Source of the DNA: Apis mellifera
Lineage: Eukaryota > Arthropoda > Insecta > Hymenoptera > Apidae
Reading direction: 5' to 3'
DNA length: 64,000 nt
Assembly: GCF_003254395.2 (NCBI RefSeq)
Contig: NC_037643.1
Coordinates: 11,862,963-11,926,962, forward strand
The position numbers were made by a program, and so were the translations under genes. How positions within the stretch are numbered: the first letter of the stretch is position 1; each line of letters opens with the position of its first letter. The notes beneath the pieces are model-generated. The model saw only the letters and a list, made by a program, of their open reading frames with translations. It was not told the DNA's origin and made no database searches. Of the stretch, positions 1 through 11,228 are shown piece after piece.

Positions 1-1388
1 TTTAGAATCTCATTTTGGTTATCAATCCAATATTACCTTGGATCAAGTTTTTTTTTAATTTATTTAAATCTAATCTCTATCATCAAATGTATCTCATATA
101 ACAGAGAAAAAGAGAAAATGAAATAAAGCAATTAATAGAAAAAATAATATAAAAATTTAAAAATCAACGCCATCTCTAGAATGTCGTAAATAAAATATGA
201 AAAGGAATTTCTATAAGGAAGGAAAAGAAAAGAATAAATAGGATAAGAATTGACCAGTGCCATCTTTTAAGATTAAAGATCTCTCTAAGGATAAAATAAA
301 ATATTGAAGAAATGTTATTGATCCTCAATTCTATTCTATCATAATCTACTTTTGAAAATATCTTTAACACTCAAGAGATGTCACTTGATGATCAATTCAT
401 ATTCTATTTCTATTCGTCTCCTACTATTTATTTTTTTTTATCTATGTTTATCCATTTATGGCAATTTAGAGATGACGCTGATTCCAAATTTTTATTTTAT
501 CTCTGTTCTTTTCTCATTATTTGTTCTTTTTATTTATTTACTTGTTCCGCAATTATAAGTACATCTACAATTATGAATACTTTAATGAATAGATATTTAA
601 CATATTTAAAATTCCTAAAATTTTTATATTCTTCTAAGGACTTTGTAAAGATACTCGATTACTTCTAGCGAGGGTAGTAAGGGTTTCCGTTTTATTATAA
701 CATTCAAAAATACAACACAATTAATAATGCAATATTTACAAAGCATAACGTATCCATTATTGTATATTAAAATTTAATCATAAATAATTTTTAATCAATT
801 TAATAACATAATTTATACTGTAAATAAAAAATTAAAAATTCTATCAAAAAGATTATATGTGATTTTTGTTATCTTAATATGACAATAAATGTTATTGGCA
901 TATTTCAATAATAATATATTTCAATAATAATTTTAATTATAATAATAACAATATTATTTATAAAATTTTAATTATCCGTTACTTATGTAATATTATTTCA
1001 ATAGTTGAATAAAATAAGAATCAAAACAAGATACTGAAATAGAAAAAGTTCAAAAATAATTTCTATAAAATTTTTCATTTTAGAAATCTGTATTTTTATA
1101 ATTTATTTAAATATTTTTAAATTATATCATTAATGTATATTGGATATTTAATAATGTTCAATATAAATAAAAATTTAGCGGAATACGTTATTTTTTTGTA
1201 TTATTTGAAAGTGAATAATTAAAAAATTGCAAGAACTGTAGTTTACAAAATCATCCAATATATAGGATAAATCAAATTTAATTACAATTATACATGCAAA
1301 TAAAACATCTAGAGAAAAATGAATGATATAAATATCATTGACTGTTCAATCAAAATATTTATTCCAATTATTTCACGTCTCGTTAATT
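1..1388. other. AT-rich 3' flank, no gene recognised
   Basis: This is AT-rich sequence downstream of the minus-strand tetraspanin gene. The open frames near 352-668 are low-complexity, hydrophobic and overlap one another, as expected by chance in T-rich DNA. Apart from the poly(A) signal at 1358-1363, nothing functional is visible. Confidence 0.6.
1358..1363 (-). terminator. Poly(A) signal of the tetraspanin gene
   Basis: The plus strand reads TTTATT, which is AATAAA on the minus strand. It lies 26 bases past the TAA stop at 1389-1391. This supports the 501-codon open frame as the true 3' exon of a transcript. The very short 3' UTR is an inference. Confidence 0.5.
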
Positions 1389-2941
1389 TTACCATATCAT
1401 ATCAGTATCAGATTTCGTTCGTGCCAAAGGATTTAAACATAAACTCTTAAGAACTTGCACAGCGTCCTCTCCATCATCTCTTGCATACAAAGTTTGTCTT
1501 TTTGTATTTCCAGATTCGAACGATTTTTTATAAAGACTGCCGATCAAACAATTCTCTTTATCTTTTCTTTCATCCGATCTACTCTTTCGTTTCATAGTAT
1601 TTTTCGAAAACGTACCAGTTCTTTTCGCCTTAAATGAAGATCGATGTCTCCTTTTCTTTCTTAGCCCATCTGCTTCCAAAGAAACTAATGATTTTATCGA
1701 TGGATAATCAATCTTCTTATCAGACTCTTTTAAATCTAAAACTTGGCTCCTTTTAGAAATGCTCTGATTCGTTTCGACCATTCTCCTTTTAGGATGAGTT
1801 CGATGACGGAAATTAATCGAAGCGCGCGATGAACCTTTGACAATCGGCCTTAAGGTTCCTAAAATTTTACCTCCTTTGACTCTCAAAGGTTCCAATAGTT
1901 CATGATCGTGCCATGAAGCCACTACGGGCAAACCGCACGCGTTATGCATACCTACTAATGGTACACCGATCGCTCGATGTTTCTTTAAATTCGTTTCGGG
2001 AAATATTTGATACGTGTCGAGAGACGTCCAATTACGATTACCGCGCTTGGCATTTTCCTCGTACGCCGATATTTTTTGACCCACGTGTCCACGTTTGAAA
2101 TCAATGGTTCCCCATTTACTCTTGATCCGCGTTTCTTCGTTTCTCAATCGTTTTAAATCTCTATTTTCCATCGATTCCTCGTTCGATTGATCTTGAATTC
2201 TTGTGTCTTCTTTTGATCTTCGATGGCTGATATTATATTTTTGAGGGGGAGATTTATGAAAATAATCATCACTATCAAAATCACTAAGATCATCTCTTTG
2301 ACTCGAAACGTTATGTTCACTCTTGACAATTCTTCTATCCAATGTTTTTATTTTCGAGTTCTTACGCTGTTCATTTTGAATTTCGCGTTGGTAGTCGCAA
2401 GAATGACAAGATCTCCTAGATGGGTTTAAAATTTCCGAATGCTTCGAAGCCATGGTCGATCGTCGAATTTGAGATTTAACTTCGTTTTGCGGAGAAGATA
2501 TCGTTTTGTATTTAGTTAAACGGAGACTCTTATCAGGTTCGGACATCGAGGATTCAAATTGGAGTTGAGGTATTTCTGATCGTCTCAACGTTCCAATGTT
2601 ATGGGCTATCGACGCCTGATAATTCTTTATTGGAATACTTCTGACAGTGGCGGCACTGTTATGCAATTTTGACTTCATCGCGTTACTTTTATCATCACGA
2701 CTTTTGTCGAGATTATTTTTCTCTATTGACCAAGTTTTATTGGAACAGTCTGGCACGACATCTATTGCACGCTCTTCGTACAATTGATCACTTCGCAACA
2801 CTTCGTTCTCATCAAATTCTGGAGAATTTTTCCATTCTTCGATTATACTTTTACTAAATCTTCTTACATCCCCTAGCCTGGACAAATTCGACATAGTTTT
2901 CGTATTCTTGATATCGATCGACGATTTACCCTCACTGCCCT
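1389..2941 (-). CDS. Long basic Ser/Arg/Lys-rich tail exon of the tetraspanin
   Basis: An open frame of 516 codons in very AT-rich surroundings, far longer than chance. A CTAG acceptor at 2942-2945 gives phase 1, matching the exon 5 donor, so the join reads DHDF-E-GSEGK. The first ATG inside the exon (2892-2894) could instead start a separate protein of 501 residues. The sequence is hydrophilic, rich in K, R and S and probably disordered. One less polar patch around GVPLVGMHNACGLPVVASW, with a following KGGKILG, may be a short conserved motif. No known domain was recognised, and the acceptor has a poor pyrimidine tract. Confidence 0.7.
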
Positions 2942-5900
2942 CTAGCCATCTTCATGATTTAGCGCCAAACGTTGTTCCAGTCGCGTGCATTCTGTTCTCA
3001 ATATCTAATCCTATAAACGCCATAGCAATAATGATTCGTTTTCGTAAAAAAAAAAAAAAAAAATTGATTAAAAAAGAAAGGAAAACTTATTACCAAAATC
3101 GTGATCGCTCTCGTTAAATGGGCTGAGCGTTTGCGTGGACGTGAATGTTGATGCTTGTGATTTAGTTCTCTTAGTCCCTTTTGAACAGGCGAAGAATGTG
3201 CTTAGAAGTGCGCTTACCTCCACGAAAATAATAGTAAGTCCAATCACGAGCAATATCAACGCTTGGTCTTGAGTCCATTTCTCCAACATTTCCAAACAAC
3301 CCTACGTAACAAATATTATTTAATCTCTCTTTTTATAAAATAAAAAAATAAAATATGAGACAGAAAATAATTTAAGAGATTATTATCGCATCTATTATTT
3401 TTTTATTATCAAATAAAAATAATCGAATATGCGTAAGTGTAGGACAAATGAAAGTTTGACTCTAAATTTCACCATATTTTACCGATTGAAATAAATAATT
3501 TATAAATTATTTGAAGATTATAGATAAAAAAATTAAAGAAGAAACTAAAGAAGAAAATGTTTTATGAATATATTATAGTAATATGAATTGATCCAGAGTT
3601 TTTGAGTTTTGCAGAAGATATTAAAAATGCGAAAAAAAAAAAGAAATAAATCGATAGATTGAAAACATATAGTTTCAAATAATTTTTCTTTTTAATTTTC
3701 CTTTTTTCGTCCAATCAATTTTTTCAACTCGATAAATTCTTTAAATTTCAAAGCAAACGCGACGTGTATCGAGGTACATTTCATTCATTCAGATAAAACG
3801 TACAACGTTTCATAAGACTCTTATAAACGTATAAACGTTCTATATGCGCTAAAAGATAATGTCATCACTTGTGGACAATCGTTAACACAATCGTCACATG
3901 ACATTTCAATCTGCATTCGTGTTCTACGCAACGGTGCGAAATTAAATACGCTCCGGGAAGAGGATGGGGAGGGGCGGGGGAAAGGAAGATAAGAAAACTT
4001 TCTGGCACAATAGACGAACTTCATCACCGCCCTTTTTCCGTTCCCTGTTTACCGACGGACGCGCCCGTTTCCAGATACAGATACAGATTGAACGATACAT
4101 CAACGTTCGCTCCCGTTTTTATGCAACCCGCATCCGACTGAATTTCCCTTAGGCGTGTGATACTCGCATGCGGGTCATTATTGAACGCGTGCGTGTGTGA
4201 CAGCAAAGATAGCAGAACGTTTTCATTTCGCCCTCGATTTTCAACGTACGCCGAACTTATTATGGAAAAAAAAGTGAGTAACTAAAATCCATATATCGCG
4301 ATGTATATTACGATCACGAATTTATTATTATTGATAAACGTAATAATAAATTACAATCACGATATTATTATAGATAATATAGTAATATGAAAATCGATTA
4401 GCAAATGTAATCGAAAGATAATAATCGTATTACAAGAGAAATGAACCACTTAACTTTATTGTATTGATGATGTACGATCGGTAAACATGAATTCGATGTT
4501 TACCGACACGGACGAATGTCAAAAATTATTTCCATCAGCCAATAAGTGACGACGACTTGCAATTACAATTACTATATTGTTATATTATAATGGGACGTGT
4601 CGCTCGGTCAAAATGTTTATTTCTTCCGCACACGTTTAACAACATCCTCATTAATGATACGTACCGTAGTGTGGCGGGCATATTGATGTTCGGCGGGATT
4701 CAAAGCCTGGCAGAAAGTAAGATTGGCAGGTTCAGGATTGAGGAAGGAATCGGTCTGGTTTACATTATTCAGGGTGCAGCAACTGAGAGGCACCACTAAT
4801 TCTCTTCGGCCGACTTCCTGCAGCCGCCACCACGAGGTGCCGTAATTGCTGCTTCCGTTTATGCCGCAGCAAGCAAACTGAAAAGATCGAGGCAGGTTTT
4901 TCATAGATTGAAAATGTGTGTGCATGCTATTATTTTTTCTTTTTTTTTTCTTTTTTTTTTCTTTTGATCATCGATTTCGTGGAACTGAATAAATAAACCC
5001 TGTTTATCAGTCTATTTTTGTTAAACACTTTGGTTTCGAGATTTAGAGACGTACCATTGTTTGTGCGAGATCAAGGGCTGCCGTGAATTGCTCTCGGCCG
5101 GGTACGGCGTAGCTTCGTTGCAAAGCTCGTATCAATCGTGCCGGTCTGACATCGATGCCTAAAACGTGAGGCCAGAACACCACGAGAACGCATACGGTAC
5201 ATTCGCCGAGTAATAGCAGGATTATAGCGATGAAATACTGGAAGTAAAAGTAAATAAAATAAAGCGAAGTAATGAGTAAAGTAATTAAAGAAAAAGGGAG
5301 ATTATGAGGTAAGGAATATCGAGGATAGAACTACGAGATAAAATATAATGAGCGAAGTAATTAAGAAGAAACTCTTGTTCGAGCGTTATTCGTTATTTGT
5401 TATTGAATGTTTAATGTTCGAATCGTTTGTATAAAATACAGAGATAAATTTTTATTTTGATTCAATGTATTTTAAATGTGTGTAAATATAATTACACGTG
5501 TGCATTTATTGGATTAACGGATTCTCAGATTAATTGCATAATTTGTAATTATATTCCTTTGGTTTATCATATCGTGAAAAATTTATTATGAAATTATCAT
5601 TATAATTTTAGAAAATATTACGCTCGTTACATCGAATTTGTAAATAATAACGAATACTTCTATGATATTATCGTAATAAATTTATAGATCAAATTTATAA
5701 AAAAAAAAAAAAATAATATTAAATATACATATACTACTCTCAATATATTTATATATCTCGGCACTGTCCAGAAGTAAAATACGAGAACGATGCCTCGTTC
5801 GTTGACTCGGTCGGTACATCTTACAAATAGACTGTTACTAATAAAAAGTTAGAATTCTAGACATTCATGGCTATATTTAAAATTATTATACGCTACTTAT

Positions 5901-7139
5901 CTAAATTTTACATCACAATTGTGAACATTATATATATAACGAAACATATCAAAACATATCTTCATGGAGTAATTATTATTTTTTTTTTTTTTTTGTTCAC
6001 CTAATAAGCTCTATGAAATAATTACTGCGTTTAAATGATGCATCTCGTCCTCCTTCCGTAAGCACGCGTTCCTTGATTTATATGGATCCGTTTTCGAGCA
6101 ACGACGCATGACGAGTAGACCGACAAAGCGGGAAATCTGGTTTTAGTTTGGTTCGAATAAACTCAACGAGTGAAATCGTACAGATTTTGACTTTTACACG
6201 ATTGGAATATCTAACTAATACTATTTTCAGTTCACAAGTATAAAATAAACTATATAATTATAAAACAAATCAATAATAGATATCCGTTTTTAAATCCGTT
6301 CGAAAAACTTTTAAAACGTTCCATCATGAATTTCAAATTTTATTGCGTTGATCTAATTTTTGAAATGTGAAATGTGAAATTAGAAAGTCTTATTGCAATT
6401 TGTTTCTCTTTAAATATACGATATTTGAATAGAAATTGCGAGATTCTAAGCATTATTTTATATAGCTATTTTTTTCCCAAATACACGATTATTTGTAATT
6501 CCGTTACATTTTACTATTCTAATTCCTAATTCTAATCTTAATTCTCAATTTACTTAAACATAAATTGCGTAGAAATGTATTGAAAAATAATAGAAAATTA
6601 TGAACATTCTGAAACTATTCGAAATGAATTAATGAAATTTAAACAAAAATTTATAGATTCTTACCGAAATTGTGATGCATCGATTATAAAGACAAATTGC
6701 CCAACATCCAAGTAGACCAGTTAACGTGATCAGAAATCCGAGTCCAACGAGTGCAAATGCTAAGTAATAGAAAAGTGGTTGATCGGGATGTATATCACCC
6801 GGTCCCAATAAACGCGACAGTAAAATACGTTCATCATCGGCTAATAACAATGCTCCTAATGACATCAACGTGAAACCCGAAATCTGAAAAAGACAGATTT
6901 AACGTTTCTAAATTTTCACATTCGTTCAAATTCTTTTCACCGAATTACTATTATCCTTGAAATAAAACTTTACTATTAATTTTTTAATTTGAAGAATGAA
7001 TTTGTTACATTAAAACAATCATCTAAAATGTATAATTCTGTATAACTAAAAATAATTTGATTTATTAGCAACTCACCAGAAAAATGATGTTCGAACAACA
7101 CACGAAAATTTGAGACATGCCAAAGTTTTTTCTTTCCAT
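1389..7139 (-). CDS. Tetraspanin with an unusually long C-terminal tail (six exons)
   Basis: Four-pass membrane protein of the tetraspanin family, which organises partner receptors and adhesion proteins in membrane microdomains. The exon model on the minus strand is 7139-7077, 6883-6665, 5237-5055, 4877-4665, 3301-3094 and 2941-1389, all with GT donors and AG acceptors. It gives 812 residues. TM1 is at about 11-35, TM2 at 58-86, TM3 at 95-117 and TM4 at 240-264. The large loop carries the diagnostic CCG (158-160), PLSCC (186-189), C211 and GC (227-228), making six cysteines, plus three N-glycosylation sequons (N162, N195, N207). Family members are usually 200-350 residues, so the roughly 548-residue tail is exceptional. 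The exact orthologue was not recognised. The body is certain; the junction to the last exon is inferred from phase. Confidence 0.85.
3094..3301 (-). CDS. Tetraspanin coding exon 5 (TM4)
   Basis: Opens with GCLEMLEKW after a TACGTAG acceptor and encodes the last loop cysteine, TM4 (ALILLVIGLTIIFVEVSALL) and the start of the cytosolic tail. The donor GTAATAAG leaves phase 1. If this intron is retained, translation adds eight residues and stops at 3068, giving a conventional 303-residue tetraspanin. Confidence 0.85.
3302..4664 (-). other. Tetraspanin intron 4
   Basis: 1363-bp intron. Its middle (about 3820-4260) is GC-richer than its ends and includes a G-rich run near 3961-3985. No coding sequence is recognised. 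Confidence 0.6.
4665..4877 (-). CDS. Tetraspanin coding exon 4 (large extracellular loop)
   Basis: 71 codons in phase 0, opening with FACCGINGSSNYG and containing PLSCC. Together with the GC at the start of the next exon this gives the disulphide framework of a six-cysteine EC2 domain. Three N-X-S/T sequons lie here. Confidence 0.9.
5055..5237 (-). CDS. Tetraspanin coding exon 3
   Basis: 61 codons in phase 0, between a TTCCAG acceptor and a GTACGT donor. It encodes TM3, with a buried acidic residue (LLGECTVCV) typical of tetraspanins, and the first helix of the large extracellular loop. Confidence 0.85.
5238..6664 (-). other. Tetraspanin intron 2
   Basis: 1427-bp AT-rich intron with homopolymer A and T tracts. 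Nothing beyond intron sequence is seen. Confidence 0.6.
6665..6883 (-). CDS. Tetraspanin coding exon 2
   Basis: 73 codons in phase 0, between a TTTTCAG acceptor and a GTAAGA donor. It encodes the end of TM1, the small extracellular loop and TM2 with the family-typical GLLGCWAICLYNRC stretch. Confidence 0.85.
7077..7139 (-). CDS. Tetraspanin coding exon 1
   Basis: Starts with ATG (MERKNFG) and encodes the short cytosolic N-terminus and the first part of TM1 (21 codons). It ends in phase 0 at a GTGAGT donor (7071-7076). The next exon continues the hydrophobic segment, which confirms the junction. Confidence 0.8.
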
Positions 7140-8310
7140 TTTAATTCGTCGAATTCTTAAAATTCTTCTGCATTAACGTACGTGCACGACAACAAGAAGC
7201 CGGTGACTATCCGTCACGTCAATCCTTCGCGATGACACTCCATTAATGGCCAGGATAAACAAGAATGTTAACGGGATGAGTAAAATTCATTTCAAATATA
7301 TATATATATTTTTCTTTTAAGATCGTATCATCGATTCCTTTTTATTCCTTTTTTTCTCTTTTCACCCTATCAATTTTGAAGTGTACTTGCCCGCGTTAAC
7401 TTGAACACTGAAAAGCTACCGCGTGATAGATGGTTCACAGTGCCGTACGAATAGTAGCATCTGTAGGTGCGCTTGCGTTACGTGCCCTCATGCGCGACCG
7501 ACCGGATGGAACCGGAAGGAAATAGAAAGGCACGAAACAAAAAAAAGCACATAAGAGGGGATGAAATGTTCGTATGTATTTATGCGATTGTTACAGATAT
7601 AACAGATGCATGTCGAAGTTCATACAGGGGAAGTTAACAGCTAATCGGCGTAATCGTCATGGATGAGTAATACTCGACTTATTTATTTTCGTTTACGTTC
7701 GTGAAAATTTTCAATTATACCTTCTATTTACAAATTAATTTACTATAAATTGATTAACATTTAATTATTGTATATAATTCTATAAATATTATTAATCAAG
7801 ATTTTTTGAAACATCTATTTTATTTCATTCCATTTTTTAAGAATATTGAAGTTAGTTTAAATGATATACTATTATAATAAAAAATTAAAATATCAATCAG
7901 AAATTTGAATATTTCTATTTTTTTTTTCTATTGAAATTAAATGATATTATAATAGAATAAAATTATTTAAACAAATAGCTTTAAATAATCTTGTTTAGTA
8001 TTTTTAATATTTATAATAAAATATAAATAATATCAGTATAGAAGGTAGGCGTGTTATATGTATTATTGTGTGTTCACGAAGCCTATCTCCTCTCGTCTAC
8101 ATTAATTCACGCGATATAGTATGCAGTTCTGATTCAAATAATACATATGACGTTCACCTGTAAGATATTACTACTAATTTTTATTTTTAAATAAATTTCA
8201 AAAAAAAAGTAAAAAAAGAAAAGTTTTAATATCATTTTAAAAATATGTAATTTAAGATTTAATAAATTACATAAAAAATAAAATTTTCTTAAATGTACAT
8301 CATATTTTTT
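7140..8310. other. Intergenic region: tetraspanin 5' flank and ELP4 3' flank
   Basis: The part next to the tetraspanin start (7140-7560) is CpG-richer and is the likely 5' UTR and promoter of that gene. A TCAGTG initiator-like word on the minus strand (plus-strand CACTGA, 7406-7411) is one possible start site. The remainder is AT-rich with no gene. Confidence 0.45.
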
Positions 8311-8418
8311 TTAAAAGTCTAAATTCTTATTTGATTGATTTGAACATCCAAATTGGGGTACTGTTTCATCTTGTTCCCGTTGAGTAGTATCTCCCAATTC
8401 AGGTGGTAAATGTAAAAC
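8311..8418 (-). CDS. Elp4: ELP4 coding exon 5 (C-terminus)
   Basis: 35 codons plus TAA, starting VLHLPPELGDTT and ending NKNLDF. The LHLPP motif and terminal LDF are typical of ELP4, so the gene is complete. Confidence 0.92.
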   Translation of the reverse strand, partial: VLHLPPELGDTTQREQDETVPQFGCSNQSNKNLDF

Positions 8419-9777
8419 CTAAAATAAAAATTAGCAAAAAAAATTACATACATATAGTACATTAATAAACATTAATAAACAAAAAGTAAATAATTAATTA
8501 TTTACTTCAATAACAAATTTTTTACGACGTAATTTAAATACAAGATCTCGTGAATCTGGATTATGTGGTGCCATGGTATTTAAAGTAAGCATCTTTTGAA
8601 GATGTAGTAAACCATGATAGTCTTTAAAAAGTGGATTCGTTTCCTTTTGTGAGCCCGCAAATGATTCTAATCTAATTGCAATATCCGATAAATGTTCAAT
8701 TTGTTGCACAATAGTATCCTAAAAATAAAATAATCAATATTTTTCAATTTATATCAAAATTATATGAAAGTTTAATATATAATATACATAAATAAAACAT
8801 ACGGATTTATCAAAATATTCTGTAGGTATTGTTATTACACCAACTGCATAAGAATATCTTAAGATTGCTCTAAAATAATATAAAAATTTTAACAAGTCTT
8901 GATGCGATTCATCTTCAGAATCACTCCACCATAATCTAGATCCTAATGAATGAATTGCAATTCTTAAAACTTGTCTTTTTTCAGGGGTTTCTAAAAGTGA
9001 ATATTGTCCTTTTTTCAAAGTCTCTTGAATACACTTCAATAAATTTGTATATGTTGTATTATTAAAGATTTTATCTTTTACAGGACAACTATCATCGTAC
9101 CATTGTGTTATATCTGCTTTTTCAATTACTTCTTTTTCCATTGTTTTTGTAAGATCATAAAAATGACCAAAAAATTGTCCTCCAATTGGAGAAGGATCAA
9201 TTGCTTTCATATTTTGATATCTCCAAGCAATTTTCATTTGTTCATCAGAATTAGAAGGTTCATCAATTGATTTAGGATCTGTTATAACAGCTGGCATCTC
9301 TGACACAAGATGAGATGTTTTAGTATCTTTAGATCCAATTAATAATGGTTGTGCAGTAACTACACCTTCAGCCATAAAATATTGTAACATAACTTTTGCA
9401 TATGTACCATATCGATCTTCCTCTAAAAATAAAAATTATATATATTTAATATATGTTATTATATATTAATTCTTATAAGTTTTTATATTTATATTTTATA
9501 TTATTTATATAAATATGTTTTTATATTTTACATTTATTACGAACCAATAAGAAATAAAGAACCAATAGGTAATCCACCACCTAAAACAATATATAATAAT
9601 ATAATAAAAAATTATAATTAAAATTGTTTACTTATAAATTCAAAAAATTATATTCAAACCTATTATATAATCTAAAGAAGGAATTCCACTTGAAACAAGT
9701 AATTGTGAATTTTTTAATGAAGGTTTTGTTCCTGATATAAAAGGAATTCTAGTATTCTTTGCACTTAATAAATCCAT
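8311..9777 (-). CDS. Elp4: Elongator complex protein 4 (ELP4), five exons, complete
   Basis: Subunit of the Elp4-Elp5-Elp6 RecA-like ring of Elongator, which is needed for carboxymethyl-type modification of wobble uridine 34 in tRNAs. The ring accessory subunits are ATPase-fold proteins that contact tRNA. Exons on the minus strand are 9777-9660, 9580-9545, 9422-8803, 8718-8506 and 8418-8311, giving 364 residues. Family signatures are LLVSSGIPSLDYIIGGGLP (residues 26-44), followed by SLFLIEED (47-54) and the terminal LDF. Length and layout match the family. All four introns are 79-122 bp with GT/AG ends and consistent phases. No canonical P-loop lysine is seen, as is usual for ELP4. Confidence 0.95.
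8506..8718 (-). CDS. Elp4: ELP4 coding exon 4
   Basis: 71 codons, residues 259-329, in phase 0. It contains the HGLLHLQKML and LVFKLRRKKFVIE stretches conserved near the C-terminus of ELP4. Confidence 0.92.
8803..9422 (-). CDS. Elp4: ELP4 coding exon 3 (main RecA-like body)
   Basis: Begins with EEDRYGTYAKVMLQYF and covers residues 52-258, the bulk of the RecA-like fold. It includes WRYQNMK and the RIAIHSLGSRLWW segment. It ends in phase 0 at a GTATGT donor. Confidence 0.95.
9545..9580 (-). CDS. Elp4: ELP4 coding exon 2 (36-base micro-exon)
   Basis: Only 36 bases, too short for ORF finders. It completes the glycine codon and encodes GGLPIGSLFLI, ending in phase 1 at a GTTCGT donor. The match to the conserved GGGLP-x-G-x-LLLIEED core fixes both splice sites. 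Confidence 0.9.
9660..9777 (-). CDS. Elp4: ELP4 coding exon 1
   Basis: 39 codons plus one base, starting at ATG (MDLLSAKNTRIP). The upstream context is purine/AT-rich. It ends within the first glycine of the GGGLP motif, at a GTTTGA donor. Confidence 0.9.
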
Positions 9778-10719
9778 TATTTTTTAAAATTAAAATTAAA
9801 ATTTTTAAACAAAAAATAATGATAGAATTATTTACTTATTATTTAATTATTATGGATTAAAATTTTATTTTTTAAAGAATACTTTCTAACATATAATTAA
9901 ATAATATTTAACTTTCTAATATAATATTAAATAATATACGCAAGAAATAACTACACGTAAAATAATAATATAAAATTGTAATACAATATATATTATTTCA
10001 TTTTACTAAAATTTTTATTTAAAAAGGGTTTATTGATAATAAATCTTGACTCATGCATCACAACAACCAATTTATAGTTTACATTCAGAGGTTATGTTAG
10101 ATTTATACAGGTTAGATCATTATTACAATATAATACATATAATACATAATAAATATATAAATAATTGAAACATATATAATCAATTTATAAAAATGTTATT
10201 TAAAAATTCACATAATAATAGTTACATGATTTATCGATTAGAATAGATATTTTCATTACATTAAATAAACGAAAGATGGCAACACTTGAAGCAGCTTAAA
10301 AGTAACTTTCATAATTTGTTGATCCTTTAGCTAAAATAAATTTTATATCTATAATTATAATTTAGCAATTATATATATTGTCTATAAATTTATTAAAATG
10401 TTAAAACTATTTCAATTTATTTATTAAATATAATTCTATATATTCAATATACATTTATATATGTATATATAAATATATACATTTTCTTGTTATTCAAAAC
10501 AAAATTCAATATTATTATAAATTAATAAAAAATTCATATAAGAATCTTTCTTTTTATTTATATGATTATATTTGAAAAAGTTATATTTAAAAAGGAATAT
10601 TTAAATATAAATACATAAATATTATCAATAATTTCTTAAATATATTTGTATCATATAAAATAATTTCTATATAAGAGTTATATACATTACTTTTAAAAAA
10701 GATTTAACGGCAGACTACG
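9778..10719. other. AT-rich spacer upstream of ELP4
   Basis: Contains the expected ELP4 promoter, but no clear core element. An AAAGATGGCAACACTTGAA word near 10271 resembles a YY1-type ATGGC element. No gene is seen. Confidence 0.4.
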
Positions 10720-11228
10720 GAAACATGGCCAGGCGTTAGAGACAGGGGAAACGCTGTATTTCATTTCCCCCTAAATAGGAAGGTGCGAGAGAAAGAAAGA
10801 GAGATATAGTCTGCAAAGCAGATAAGGAGCAAAGGGAACGCGTGAGTAACCCGTCTCGTACATGTTAGATTTAAAGCTGTGTACGAGCAGTTGTGCACAG
10901 GCACGATGTGCAGGTATCCGACACAGTGAAACTCCTCCCTGTTACTATCCTATTTTTCTCCCTTTCTAGTATATTCTACACGGTCACCTTCCTCCTTTAC
11001 TTCTCCCACTGTTCCCCTACTACTGACATGTTTTCTTCTTCCAACACAATCGTGCCAATATATCGATCTCTCGCTCGCTCTTCTGATCCTTTCCTTTCTT
11101 TCTACAGGCCGGAGCACGCTGCCCTCGCTCAACTACCTGTTGTGACGTCCAACGTACACTCGACGACACACTGGGACAATCGAGAGATTCAGCGCACGCG
11201 GCATGCGCTACAGTTTTTCGTGTGTATG
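10720..11228 (+). ncRNA. Candidate spliced transcript or upstream non-coding mam exons
   Basis: A GC-richer block between ELP4 and mam. A good donor (GTGAGTAA at 10842) and a strong acceptor (long pyrimidine tract ending TTTCTACAG at 11107) bound a 266-bp intron. An ideal branch-point word, TACTGAC, lies about 80 bases before the acceptor. A further possible donor (GTATAT) follows at 11229. The open frame spanning 10893-11414 has no recognisable domain and crosses the acceptor, so it is probably not translated. It could be a mam 5' UTR exon pair or an independent lncRNA; RNA evidence is lacking. Confidence 0.3.
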
